A stretch of DNA of 64,000 bases from Ignelater luminosus (lineage: Eukaryota; Arthropoda; Insecta; Coleoptera; Elateridae), in contig VTPC01007521.1 of NCBI GenBank assembly GCA_011009095.1, positions 6,582 to 70,581 of the forward strand, in the 5' to 3' direction. The translations under genes were made by a program, and so were the position numbers. The notes beneath the pieces were generated by a model, which did not search any database, was not told where the DNA came from, and was given only the letters and a program-made list of their open reading frames with translations. Shown here piece after piece: positions 36,422-49,758 of the stretch; the stretch's first letter is position 1, and each line of letters begins with the position of its first letter.

Positions 36422-38720
36422 TCTAGGTGGTGCAGAAATTTCAAAATCTCTTAAATCATTCAAATTTGTTATCCAATAGACCTGTAGTTTAGGAATGCTG
36501 CCATTCCGTTTTTAAACAAAAGTAAAAATTTGGAATTAAAGTTAAGAAAAGATCAAGGACATACATTGCAAAACGAATAGCCTAGTAATATAACTAATTT
36601 GAATGATATTTATTTTTGAAGGAAAATGCATTAAAAGTAATACTTGGAATAAAAGTTTTATTAAATTTTTTTAAAAAAGAAAAAGTACAAAACGATTCCA
36701 AAACACATTAATTCGGTTTTGTCTTCTCGTCCCTTTTTAATCTCTGTGCAGCATGGCGTAGTCCCTCGGAACAACATTGCTCAATTTCTGAAAAACAAAA
36801 CAATTTATATATATGCGAGCTATAAATATTACGATAAAAAGAATACCTTTGTTCGATATTCATCGTCTTGGTTCCAGCCATTCGGAGATTCCCACGTTGA
36901 CGCAATCACGAATAACCACGAATAACAGCAAATACGTTGGTCAGAACATTCTTTTAAATTCTGGAGATCTTGCCTTTATAGCCAACTCCACCGATCTTAG
37001 ATAAAAAGAGTTTCTAGAAAAAAAAAGAAAACGAATGAACAAAAATAATTATTTGTAACAAACAAATCCGCATGTTCTTTATTTAATTTTCTAATTCTCC
37101 AAAACTTTTTTTTGTATCTATTGGCAGCATTTGCTCTACCTCTGATCTTCTTTGATTGATTGATTAATCGTAATATCAGAATTTAAAATTTTAGTATCGC
37201 TAAAACTACTTGTGTTGCTATTATTGTCATTGATGCTATTATTACTGGTCAAAGTTTGTTTCATAGTTATTGTTTTCAATTTTGTCAAAGATTTTATTAT
37301 TGTTGTCATTTTTATTATTCAATAATTGTAATTTATGTTTCGCTTTCATAATATTTTTGTACTGCCCTAATCTACGGAACTTTTGTCTAGTTGATAAAGT
37401 ACTAAAAGGTTTTTACTTTATTCTTTTAGACATTTCGCTTACAGTAAATTGCTATCCTTAAAAATACAAGAATCAGTACAAATACTACATATTACTAATT
37501 TAAACTTACCTATCAAAATTAGCAACACTAAACGAGACAAACTTGCACAAAAACTGCGGAATGAATTTACTCGAAGGAAGGCCGAGAACCAAATCAATAG
37601 TGTTCTTTGAAGAATTTTCTGTTTAGGTGCAGACGGGCTAAATACTTTTATCACATTCTTAGAAAGGACCATGTCCCTTTCTTTCTTATTTGTAAAGTAA
37701 ACACGAAATTTTCCTGACAAGGTCTAAGAAGGAAGTCATAACTTCTGTTTGCAACCCTTTCACATTGACAGATGAATCAGGCAAATTTTAAAATAACGGG
37801 ATATTATTCACTATTATTCGAATTGTGCACTGTTTCATACCTGCCTTTAAATAAGAAAATATTGATTTTTACCGCTTTACTGCTTGTTTTATAAGTCGTT
37901 CAATATATGTAGTAAAGTTTCACTTCAGAATAAGTGCATTGTATAAAAATTTATTATTATTTATCATCTTGGAATGGTCTCTACCTGATCAGGCGCTTTT
38001 GTGCGAGGCACAATCTGTACATCCTACTAGCTTTCTTTAAACGATCCACTTGACTGCGTGATTTTTATATAAAATACACTATAGTTACATAAATATTGCT
38101 GTGGTCTTTGGCCATACAGCAAATCAAGTAAAATTTTAAAGATCGGAATTGCCCAAAAAATTATGGAAATGAGAAGTTATTTTTATGTTAATTTTGTTTA
38201 TCATTGTATATTTTAAGACTTAATTTATGTTAGAGTTCAACACTATTTTAATATCATCCATATTATTTTATGCCTTAAACATGTAGGATAAAGCATAAGA
38301 GATTTAATTGCAAAAATTAAAAATGACTTTAGATTAGTATTTTTGTAAGTGAGTATTTCTGAAGAAAATAACTATAAAAAGTCTGGATCGCAGTTGCGGT
38401 GGAATTTTAGTCATGTCTGAGATTATATTCTACATTAAATTTTGACAGATTTAGTATAATTTTCCTATGCAATTATAACCCTATCAGAAATGTCATTATG
38501 AAAAAATTAAATGTAGAATATAAAAATATATTTATTTCAGACATGTATACGAAGATTATTTACCAAGAATTAGGGCATAAAGATTTGAAAACGTAACGGC
38601 AGTTGGGCGACCAGTGTTCTAAATAGTTAAGATCTTCTATAAATCAAGTATAGGTAAAACAAGCATTATTGTTACGTCATTAACATTTATTATATAAGTA
38701 TATGCAGAAGTATGTAACAA
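36422..38720. other. interior of the 3.2 kb element, no gene
   Basis: This is AT-rich sequence with only short open frames (the longest is about 93 residues, at 37439-37720) and no transposase motif on either strand. Confidence 0.5.
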
Positions 38721-38734
38721 ATACAGCGTATACC

Positions 38735-39000
38735 CTACATCTACCAGATGTGATTGCAATTACGCCTTTGCAATGTCATAGCATTGTCGTCTACCTGATG
38801 TGTTCGAAATTACGCGCTGCCGATGTAGTTTGAGTAATCCTTTGCGATGTCGTAGTCTTCACGTCCCAGCTATACTTTATTCCTGATATCTACCTGATGT
38901 GATTGAAATTACGCGCTGGCGATGTAACTTGAATACTCCTTTGCGATGTCTTAGTATTGACGTACCAGCTACATCAATAAGATGTAATCGAGAGATGTAG
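38735..39000. repeat. subterminal tandem repeats (~100 bp period)
   Basis: Two clear copies and one partial copy share CTACCTGATGTG, GAAATTACGCGCTG, GATGTAGTTTGA/GATGTAACTTGA and TTTGCGATGTC. They sit 60-320 bp from the right terminus of the 35826-39059 element. Confidence 0.8.
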
Positions 39001-39059
39001 TGCTCGTTCTTTCGTTGGTATGTACCTGTTACATTAAAGTCACACCTGTGTTTACTGGG

Positions 39060-40960
39060 TATAAAACACAAACAAATAATATACAGTTTTATTTAATTAA
39101 TATGTTTATCGCAAAAACACAACCAACCAAAAACAAATAATTAGAGAAAGCCATTCTTTAACATTAGTAAAAAACCTTTTTCATTTTAAATAATCCTCAC
39201 TAAATAGAGGTGACGTCACCCTAGTTTAATTAACAACTAGGTTAACAAACAAATAACCATCAATAATAGCAACTTAATTATCAATAAACAGTTATTCAAA
39301 ATGTTGAATATATTTAATCATTAAACAAGTGGATATCATCGATAGCAATTAATTGTCAATAAACAAATGAATATCCACAATATTGAATATATTTAATTGT
39401 TAAAATAAGTGGATTTTAACAATAATTACTAATTCATCAAAAAAAAAACAAATATATGTCACCAAATCGCAGTATAACAACCAAAGTTTCACCTTGTCGT
39501 ATGAAGAAATTTTAAAAAATAAACGTTAAAGCAAAACACAGTTTAACTCACAAATACGTATTTCCTGGCTTTATTATATTCCTCTGAGGATCTACATTCA
39601 ATGCGGTTTGCTAGATTTTGATTGTTGATCCAGTACCATTGTATGGTATATTACACCTTTGTGAGGTTACGAACGATATTACCTCGGTTGAATTTCTAGC
39701 TCAGATTAATAGGAAATTCAAATTATTCTGGTTTTTTCTATGGTAAACGTCGGGATTTTCACTTGAATCAACTTCGGAAACCATTAGTGGACTCACCCCT
39801 ATAACAAATGCATTTAGGGAACCAGACAATAATCTCGGTTTTTCCAGGTCATAAACAGCCATAAGAATTCAAAAGCTAAAATAAAAATTCACAACACTCG
39901 AAGAAACAAACTATCACAATATTTATTCAGGCTCCGCTGAGGAAATCTAATTTTGATTGCAAAATTGTTACCACCAATATGACAACCAACCTGTTGATTG
40001 TACAACTTGTTTCGCAATGCCCTTCTCCCAGATGAAACCGGAAGGACTACACCTAAGAAAAGTATCTATCCGTTCGCCAAATTCCAAAATTCAAGAAGAA
40101 CTGAATTTACAAAATCAAATTGAAGAGAAAATCGAAGGTTTAATATCGGTTACTTGCTTTTATAAATTAAATTAGAATTTCTAAAGAATTATCAAACACA
40201 AATTCAAAAAAATGTTAAAATAGAACTATTCAAGAATACTTCATTATGGGATTCCCCGAAAACAACAAAATTTGCATTTTTCTGCAAAGAATGATTTTAA
40301 ATACGAAAAACTTAAAAATATAGAATTCCTAATTCAATTTAATCAATGAACAAATCAACTTGTGTATTCAACAATAAATTATGGAAATTAAGTTAAATAA
40401 GTCGAGAGTATGCATCCACATTATTTTATGACACTATCGTACCAACTTAGAATAATGAAATCTTGGCGGGATTTGAAGAAATTTAAATAATTTTATGACG
40501 ACGAGTAACGAACTGTTACAATATAACATTCATAATGAAAAATTTCAAGTAGAAAATATAATAATGTTGTAAGGAGCTGTTAAAGTGTTTAAGTCTTTAC
40601 CTGAGAATAAAGAGTACATCGAGTTTTGTGAAAAGAAACTGCTACACTTTGTTAAGTCAAAATATTTTTTTAAATACGTTTAATGATATTTATTTCATGG
40701 TTGATAGCACTTAGCTTGTAAACACAAAATAAGAAAGACTATCTTATTTTATATCATACAGCAATATTCTAAGGCAGTTGCCTGCAGAGAGCACGGCAGA
40801 AGTTGTAACTGTATTAAAAACCTAAAATCTAGCGTCGAATAATACCAAAATTAGGCAGTTTAATTAAATAACTGTGTATTTATCCGCAGCACTAGTTACC
40901 TAAAGTCATAGAGATGTAAAAACTTTTAAAGATTAATTCTTATAACATATTCTGAAACCA
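39060..40960. other. unassigned AT-rich stretch
   Basis: I see no gene. 39280-39440 holds two diverged copies of a unit of about 76 bp that includes TTGAATATATTTAAT and AAGTGGAT. A 72-residue frame at 39957-40175 has no recognised domain. Confidence 0.45.
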
Positions 40961-40968
40961 TTACCAAA

Positions 40969-42482
40969 ACGCAATTATTAATAATAATTTAGACCGATTA
41001 ATTCTCACCGGTTACTCGATTTAATTTACTTAATAGACTAATTAGAAATACAAATACAAGTCTGGACTGATTGATTTATCAAATTTCTCCTTTTATAGTT
41101 GATTATCTTTCCTAACTTTAATTTTAATCAACTTAAAATATACTATCAATACTATTTGCATGAAAAAGAAAAATATAACTCCAGGAAATTTATTGCTTAT
41201 ATAAACAGTAATCAAAATTGCTAATGATTTCTTTAGAATGTTGGTTGGTCAGAATTCTTTCTGACAGTCGTGAAACTATATACGTTATGTCTTTTAATGT
41301 GTCAGGAAAACAGTAATTAGGTAATGAAGTACAACCCAGTAACAGAAAAAGAAAAGAAAGTTACAAATAAAATATGCCAAACCTCTTTAGAATTTTTTGT
41401 CTTGTTCGTAAATTCATTTACCATTTATAGTTGCAAAATTTCTAAATGTTTTGTTAACCTTCATCAAACTATCAATCATTATTCCATAATATAATCAAAC
41501 CCATTTGCAAATTATTTCCATTGTGGTAGTTTGAGTTAGAAATATATTCTCCTCTTGTAGTATATTACCTCTCTGCAGGAGTTATTCCATATTAGCTTGA
41601 TTAGAATTACTCTGTTGTACAATTAGCATTTCACTTCCCACATATTTGGATTTGAAGTGAATTATCTCGGTATTAGGTTGTCTCTATATCTATTATCTCT
41701 GTATAAAATTATCCTAGTATAAAATTATTTCGGTTTTGAAATTGTCTAAGCACGTCATGTCTAATGCTTGTGGGATTATATCAAGTTATCTCTGTTGCTG
41801 ACTTGTTTCAATATAAAGCTGAATTGTGTCGCTTCAGAACGGGAAGTTGAACTTTCTCAGAACAAAGTTCCTGTAATATCAAGTTACCCAATAATTTCTT
41901 TTTTTTCCTCTACAAGTTTTCATTTACGAAGCACATTCTAAAGCGTTCATTGATTAAAACTCTTCCCATTTTTTTCTACTTCTTGTTCTTTTTCTAGACA
42001 TTAAAAGTACCAAAAATTTATCGTTGTCGAAGGGAACGACCCAAAAGTTAATTTCCTTTTAAACATTTTGCATCAAGTTTTATTTGCCGTTAAAAATAAT
42101 GAGTGTTTAATTTATTTAATGAAATATACATTTTGTGTCAACTTCGTATAACAATTCAAAACTTTCCAAACTTCACTGGCATCGTTATCATAAATAATAG
42201 TTAATTTTAAAGTTACGTATTATTAGAGAGCTAGGAACTAACTAACTCGACAGAACACCTGGTTTATATTTAGATGCTCTATTTATATTTCATTTACATA
42301 ATGGACAAAACATTTTACGGTTGATTAAAATTAGGGTTAGGGGTGATATCAATTATAAAAAGAAAAAAGAATAAATAAATCCGTTGAAGCTTGTATTTGT
42401 TTTTAATTATTCTATTAAGTAAATTAAATTAATTAAAGTGGCAAAGAATTAGACGGTCTAAATTATTATTAATAATCCGCTT
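40969..42482. mobile_element. 1.5 kb inverted-repeat element (TIR ~170 bp), non-coding
   Basis: The left arm (40969-41138) and the inverted right arm (42311-42482) align along their length. Shared landmarks are ATTATTAATAATAATTTAGA, AATTTAATTTACTTAATAGA, AAATACAAG and TAATTTTAATCAAC. About 1.17 kb lies between the arms and encodes nothing I recognise. A target duplication is not clear and the identity is modest, so it is old. It could be a large MITE or a fold-back element. Confidence 0.65.
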
Positions 42483-43900
42483 GTTAGAATACACATTAAT
42501 TACCGAACTTTATATAAAACAGCTATTGGCGCGTATTCTATATTTAGAAAAAAGTTATTTAAAGAGGAAATAAAAGGGTGAATGGTTTTGTGTGTCGAGT
42601 CTGCATTTAGAATTTGTGAAAAATTGTTACAATCAATGACGTCGCTTTTCACTAGTTTAAAATATGAGAACCGGTTTACCAATGATTAAAAACAATGAAA
42701 ATTACCTTCATTATTATTTCCATCAGATGAATTAATGTCTATTTGGATATACAGAAGGGAAATTTATTTATTCCGAAGACAAATTTAAGTACTGTATGAG
42801 TGAGAATGCAAACTACACGCAGTATTCGAAATTAACTCATCTTTTACTCATTTACAAATCCTTTATAAGATCTTATATTAAAATTCCATTTGTAATGTTT
42901 ATATTTCCAAAATTGCATTTGGTATTTTTCTGAAAGACTCTTTAATATAATTTTATTTCAAGTTTTTCAATTCTAGAATGTTCTCTTAAATCAATTACCT
43001 GCTTGGTTTCATTACTGCCGTCTCTCTAATTCCGCAAGATATCCTGATTATAGGTTTCAATCTGATTACAGTGTTTTTCATTGTCCTCGACTTCGCGACG
43101 CTTTAAAATCTCTTCAAAATAATAATCCATTGAGACTTCTTGGTTTTATTCGAGTATTCGCGACTTATTGCCAACATTTTTGTTCATTTAATTTTCTTAG
43201 GATTGCGTGGTTCTTCTAATGGAAAAATCTTTTTATATCATAATCTAATTACATGTAATGGAATAGAATACGTATTAATGCGGTATCGGGAGATTTTCTA
43301 AAAAACAGTAAAAATTGAGACAGAGCTTTTCGGTCTGCGTACTTACAATACCATAATGTATCTCAGTCTCTGCATCTTCTGGATGCCACACTTGAAACTC
43401 CATGTGTGTATGTGCTTTACCAGAAATAGTAGTAGTAATTGGGGAAGGCTTAAACCTAGCAAATAGGTATTCACAGAACCTTTTCTACTAATCCCTCTAC
43501 ATTCCCTCAACCATATTTATGGCTGTCTACTATTCCTTCATTTGTTCTATGCCCGAACTTACTTGATTCCGGTATTAAAGTGAGGATAGTGGTCGAGACA
43601 AGACTACGTTTCCGTTACTAGGGTAATGGCCTGAAAGGTCTTAAACTTCAACCTCTCACAAAGCTCATATTCTTCTAAGGAGTGGAAAGACGTTTTGTCG
43701 CCATTTCTACATCTAGACATGTTGGATCCTTTTCTACCAAGCAACAGATGTATTTTAAGAATAGATTGACCTGTGAAAGCCCAGTGAAGAGACTTAGGGA
43801 CTCTCGCTCTTGCCCATTACCCAGTTTAACTCTAGCAAGTTAGAAAACTGGTTATATGGCCTTTTGAATTGAGATAGCCGGTGCTTCCTAATCAACCACC
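42483..43900. other. unassigned stretch; 43.3-43.9 kb less AT-rich
   Basis: The second half has higher GC and adjoins the LINE relic. It may be eroded downstream LINE sequence on the minus strand, but no motif is readable. Confidence 0.35.
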
Positions 43901-43959
43901 TTTTGAAAGTGACCGATAACCAACCCGTTAGGTGCTCCGAAGACAGCTTCCTTCCTCTT

Positions 43960-44660
43960 CCTAGAACTTCCTTCTTCTAGAACAGGTTTTACCTAGTTAA
44001 CTAGTGTGGAGATCACACCTCTGGTTTGCAAATTGTAGTTGTTCTCACCTTGTCAAGAGCTTCCTCAATGTTGAAAAACACCTCGAGAGTAACTTCTTTG
44101 TAATGTAGAGACGTATAAATTTATGCACTGTGGCGTGGAGTGCAGTTTCCATGAATCTTTCACCGATAGGTGTATTTATTTTTGTAAAAGGGAAGGTGGT
44201 GTTTTAATAGGTGACTATCTACAATTCTTTCCAAACATCTAAAGAAGAAGGATGAAACTAATGAATCTAAACAATGTAGCTACCGTGTATGTGATGAAGA
44301 CCAGTTTGGCAGATCTCCAAGCTGACGGAATATTTCTCATTGCCAGGTTGCCATGTATATCTCTCTTATTAGAAGTAAAAGGATGTCAAGGCCTCTCTGA
44401 AGAAATCCCAGGAATATTGTTTTCGTCTGGACTAGGTGATTTGAAAGGGCTGTACTCTTTCACAGTCTATGAGATGGCGCCGTTTGATACTATAGTTTTG
44501 GCAAACTACCAGTTTGCCACAGCAGAGGTAGTGGTTCGCTGTCTCCGGGAAGAAAGAGATTTAAAGATAATTTCCTGGTTTCTATCCAGGAACATTTGGT
44601 CCTTGTAACGGCTCTATTGCCTACATAGCTTTGTAGATCTTCATCAGTGTGTGTGTGCTT
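43960..44660 (-). pseudogene. LINE reverse transcriptase relic
   Basis: The minus strand carries RT landmarks in the expected order across several frames. They are YSPFKSPSPDENNIPG (about 44470-44420), MRNIPSAWRSAKLVFI (about 44345-44295), RCLERIVDSHLLKHHLP (about 44240-44190), METALHATVHK (about 44160-44125) and VTLEVFFNIEEALDKV (about 44095-44045). These correspond to the FKSPGPDG, PxxWR, palm-approach, TETALH and FLDIEGAFD blocks of LINE RTs. Numerous stops and frame changes separate them, and the catalytic YADD box is not visible downstream. The 118-residue plus-strand frame at 44252-44608 is antisense to this RT. Confidence 0.78.
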
Positions 44661-47600
44661 TAGCTCTTTTCGTATTAAACTGTAAGTGAGATATTCATGC
44701 AGTTCCAGAATATAATTTCCCGAGTTTCTTTTTCATCATCATGTTGCTGAAGTTTATATCTTGAGTCTAGTTCAAAAAAACTTTTGCAAGCCGTAGCTTA
44801 AGTTCAATCTTATTATTTTTGGGTCAATCTTTTATCAGGAAAACAATAATTGCGTTTCAGCTGAGATAATGGATTTTTTCAGAAAGCTTTGTTCTTAATT
44901 GTTCAAGTTACTACTACTATTTTATAATTCAAAAGATTTTGGTCAATCTTGGACAGCGGCTTTGTCGATCGAAGTGGGTCGTAATCTTTCAAATCTTCTA
45001 TATCGTTTTAATATTAGTATATCACTAGATAGTTTTTTGTGAATGGCATTATAATCTGAGCACGACAGTTTTACCTAAATATGCACAATTTGAATATTGG
45101 TTGTCTTATCCAGGAAGGCACAGAACTGGTACGGCTCTGGTCTTGATACTGCTGCATTTAACAATGAACTGGTGCCTGGTACCAGTCACTTTCCTTTGTC
45201 ACTGATGAAAGCAACCATGTACGCGCAAAAAATCATTAATGTATTTATCACATTATATTTTGGAGAAAAAAACAGATACAGTTTGTAGGTTAGCACATTT
45301 CCGTCTAAATATCTTCAATAGTTGTACTTGCCACGCGGTTATTCTAAGCAGCGTAAGGTGCACGACTTAGCATTGAATATCTCAGAAGGCATGAAGAGTC
45401 ATTGGTGCCGTTATCGTTAGGATTATGGTCTAGGATTCCAGAATTTCTCAAAGTTACTTTAACAAACAACATTGCTTTATCAAACACTATTTTCATATCC
45501 AAGGTACGAGATTTTGAAAGTCAAAATACATGTAAATGTTGTATTTTTTACCTTATGGTACCTACTGTAGGTATTTCAGAGGTTTTTGATAGGAGTCCAT
45601 ATAAAGAATAGTTCTGAAAATGGGATAGTGGGTTATAAGATCTACTTAAATGGTTTTTACATTCTCGTATTTTTCCAATCGTCCTCTTATCCCATCTACC
45701 CTTTGATTAAATTTAGGGTATCCCATGTTCGAACTGTGTATATTCTGTTTATATTTACTGCTTTCTATATTGCTTTTTTACTTCCAAAGGTAACCAGACT
45801 TATTATACCGCGCGGGTTCGATTTTGCCGTCTTGACTAGAATAATTTTTTAATATCAGTTGCCAATCTGTGGAACTTTGAGTTCGAACATGTAAACAAGC
45901 ATCAGGGTCTGCCGAAGTCGAAATTTACCGACTCGCTTACTCAAGGGTTTTGACAATAAGGTATTATCACAGAATTAGTTATGTATCTTTGTTTAAAAAA
46001 TTATTATCGTGACGGCTCCAGAGGTTGAATTAACTAGATTGTCGGGCTTTCTTTTACGTTTTCGCCATTATCAATCTGAAGAATTAGGTAAATATTTTGA
46101 ATACACATAAAATATATTTACAATACCTAATGAAAGAAATGCAAAACCATTCATTCGACCAAGAGTAAAAAGATTTTTTCAAAAATGCTCGTTACCATGC
46201 CAAAGATATTGTTTCTGATGATAATTGGATCTTTTTCTATATGTATTAAGAAGATGAAACTGAAATTTAATATAAACAAGTAGAAATGGTTGTTTGCAAT
46301 AGAATACCGAAGCGGTTTACTTGGTCAAACGACACCACTAAAACAAATAACGACAAGGTTGAGCTAGAAAAGATTTATTAACTTAGATTAGAAACCCTCA
46401 ATCTAGAGATTGAAACAAACAACCTTTGCGCAGAATAAGTAATATTCACATTGCTGTCCACTATATCTGAATAAGTTTACCAGTCTTTGTCTCAATTTGT
46501 TGACAAAGGTCGTGGTTTGAATTAATGAAACTAGGGACAACGGGATTTCTGTAAACACCTCATGTAAATAGTCGGTAGTTGTACCTTGGATGGGTAAAAA
46601 GAAACTAAAATAGTCTAATGATTCTTTACTGATTATTTCATTTTATTTTACTTCTTGAAACAAGAGCTAATAAAATCTGATCTTTTTCTTTAGCCTAATT
46701 TTCTCATAATAAAAATCAGAAAAATTACTGAAATCTCTAGTTCTAGATTTCTGGTGTAATTCTTAAGAGGGCGGTCTAGGATAGTGAAATTTACTAAAAA
46801 TGCTGATATTGCTATGAATCTGTAATTGAAATGTAATTAGAAATTAAAATAAAGCTCAATACAGTTTTATAGAAGAGAATCCCACTAATACAGTAGTGGC
46901 TTTGTTTTTGTGAAAATCACTTTCCAAATACGAAAATTATTAGATTAAAGTGCGGCCGCCTGTACATATTTTTCAATCGTAGACGACTATCTTAAGCCAT
47001 AACGTTTTTAAAGTTTTTGTAGAATTTTTTATTTGATGATTACTATCAGTACTGATAATTTTCATTTAGGATTAATTTCAATACATTAAGTACATTACAA
47101 AAGTTAATTGCCAAAATGCTTTAAAAGTTAAAACTTGAATTAATTAATGCAGATAAATTCTTTGAACAACCAATTACGAAACGTGCTGTATACAAAACCT
47201 CAAAACCTATTGATTTGTATGCTATTTAGTACTAAGAATAAATATAAATAAGTTCCTGAGTTATTTATCTTTGTTTCTAAATTTAGAAAAACAATTAAGC
47301 AACTTTTCTTCGATGCCGGAGATCAATTTAGCATCAAATCGCTAATAAGGAAAATAATCTTAATTATTTTGTTTCAAGATAAATTAATATCAGATAAACT
47401 TGCAAGCTGGGCAACTTAATTTGACGACGATATAATTTATCGTTGTGGCAACTTATTCTTGATTAATTGTATCCAATATTGATCTAATTAGGCAATAAAA
47501 TGGTAATTCTGATTATCTAATTCCGCATTTGACAGTCGGTTAACCGACATGTTAGTAACATTGGAATTATTATTATTGTTCTACTAAAAGATATTCAAAG

Positions 47601-49240
47601 GCTTAAGAAAATAATGAGAAGATTGAACATCTTATTATTAGTAATATTAATGAATTGAGGAAGCTTAAGACGTTTTATATTCAGGAGTGCCGTTTAGAGG
47701 AATATTAATTTAACAGTGTAAATTTCATGACAGCATAATCTAGAGGATTTAATATATTTAGTTAAATAAGAAGCCGTGTTATACAATCTCCGTTGGATGG
47801 TAATGGAATTTTGTAATAAAGTACTTAATTGATATTAGAAACGTACTTTAAGTGATACAGCACTTGGAGAGCGAAGAGATTTGTGATTTGACATCAGAAA
47901 TATTAAAACATCTTATTTCCAACCTTTGTACCTAACAATGTAAAGAAGTAAATAAAGGAATACTTGTTAAAATGGTAGTTTGGTAGATAAATGGATTTTT
48001 TTACGTATTCTTGAATGTACAAGTGTTTTTAAACCAAAACGATATTCGTTGCTGTCTACCTTAATGGCCATAATTTAACAGGGTATGCTGAGAATTTCAA
48101 ACGAAGAAAGACGAATCGCCGGATTTTTTTCTGTGTTATGTAGCAAACCGAATTCAAATTACATTTAGTGGTTTATTTGTAATAAGCCGTTGATTTAAAT
48201 TTAAGGAATAAACATAAACTCCCTTCTTTTCTTTTTCATTTTCTTTTCATCTAATTGACTTTTTTCTTAAATCTGATTTCGAAAATTATATTAGGTATTC
48301 TAAACTCATTCGAAATGAAACGTCTGCTTGATTTACGTGGGCTGTAGCTTACTTAATCTTCGAAAGATGGCGAACTGGAGTTGATATATTATCATCATTA
48401 GGGTAGCAATCTTTCCTTACATTTGAGTAATATCATCTAAAGGGTGTATGTTAACTATATCGGCTTAATTTTGAATTCGTGTATTGCAAATATAGTTTGT
48501 TTCAAACTAGAAAATGTCTGTCCAGCCTATGAGAATCCACCCTATACATGTAATGCTAATTAGCTAAACAGAGTAGGGTTAGACGTTAAACAGAATTAAA
48601 ACCTGCAACAGTAGCCTATCGTGATATCCCTGATAGTCTATAATTTGGAACGAATTACATTTTTAGTTTAATTCAAAAAACTTTATAACATCCTTACTCT
48701 ATATGTTACTATCTGGAACTCTATCACTACAAAATAGACACCATGAATAAAGACCGTTTCATATCTGAACATTTGCGAAAAAATTGGTTAAAATTCATTC
48801 CAATAAAAGGCGGTGTGTTAGAGGGAAATAAATAAAAAAAGGTCAGTCGTTAGAATAAATATAACAATAGCGTCAACAATACATGTTGTGTAAATCAAAA
48901 TCTGCTCAAACAACTTGAGAAATTTGAAAAATGTGTTTTTTGACTTTCTGGCTTGTGATGCTTAAGCAGAAATCTTGAAAGAGCTGATGAAGATTAGAGT
49001 GGACTTACGGCAGCTGGTGCAAGTTCTGGGGAAAAAGATTTAGATTTTAGATTTTCCTCCTAATTTGATGTTGTAATACGCACAAAACAATTCAAAATGC
49101 TGCCTATCATTGCAATCCACTTTTCAAGTCCAAGAGCTTAGTACCTATTTTGTGTATGTCTAAATATTGATTTCTATAGCGTGAAAAATTACTTCACAAC
49201 CTTGTTAATCTTTATTCTTTGACAAGAAGTCACTAATAAG
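44661..49240. other. unassigned AT-rich stretch
   Basis: I see no gene, RNA or bounded repeat. A 14-bp palindrome, GTCGGTTAACCGAC, is at about 47536-47549. Around 45100-45200 the composition is less AT-rich, and an open plus frame reads SGLDTAAFNNELVPGTSHF, unrecognised. Confidence 0.4.
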
Positions 49241-49293
49241 TTTTGCTTTCTCCCAAATGACTAACTGTACCCTCAGAATTGCTTTATCATATA
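49241..49293 (+). repeat. inverted repeat, left copy (partner 50682-50736)
   Basis: TTTGCTTTCTCCCAAATGAC and the following ACTGTACCCTCAGAATTGCT recur in inverted orientation at 50682-50736. The two copies enclose about 1.4 kb containing mariner-type debris. Confidence 0.75.
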
Positions 49294-49758
49294 CAAAGTA
49301 TACACAAACTAACTAAAATCATTTTTTCGTCTTGGTTACGGAGTTTTTGGTTTTCAAAGTTGCTTACAGACGCTTTAACTTTCGGTTACATCATCGTTAT
49401 TTGTCAAAGTATTAAAAAAATTATTAAGAAAAGTTGTAGAAAAATGCCTTCTGTATGTTTTGAAATTACGTCTGGTTGAACATGGCGTACTCTGTAGCTA
49501 AGATAAGTCGAGTTTCAAGTGTCTTTTCTCTTTCCTCCGATGTTAGGTACCTTGGCTATAAAGTATACGCTGTATAACTGGATGTAAGTTCGGAACATAT
49601 TCAGAAGGCATTTCCATGGGATTTTTCTCTATAAAGGTTTTTGATATTTTGATCTAGGAAAAATAGTGTCTACATAGTCATTAAGGATTAATTCTATCAT
49701 TTTTTTACCCTGCATTTAAGAAAAAATTAGTGTATTTTTTGTTGTATTGTATTTTGTA

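Larger units (their letters stand above)
35826..39059. mobile_element. 3.2 kb non-autonomous TIR element with GATGTA-rich subterminal array
   Basis: The termini are CCCAGCAAACACA and, inverted, CCCAGTAAACACA, with TA on both outer sides. The left 300 bp and the right 340 bp are rich in TACATC/GATGTA and similar motifs. At the right, a block containing CTACCTGATGTG, AAATTACGCGCTG and CCTTTGCGATGTC is repeated at about 38790 and 38890, with a partial copy at about 38738. Such arrays in DNA transposons usually bind the transposase. I found no transposase inside, so it is probably non-autonomous. The superfamily is not clear. Confidence 0.7.

Noticed and set aside
38735..39000. CRISPR-like repeat array
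   Set aside because: Units are long, diverged and subterminal in a TIR element, with no regular repeat-spacer alternation and a eukaryotic context.
44252..44608. 118-codon plus-strand open frame as a small protein gene
   Set aside because: The opposite strand carries ordered reverse-transcriptase blocks, so this frame is antisense to a LINE relic.
45800..45835. tRNA-like T-loop phrase GGTTCGATT
   Set aside because: There is no matching acceptor stem, D-arm or anticodon arm upstream, so it is a chance match.
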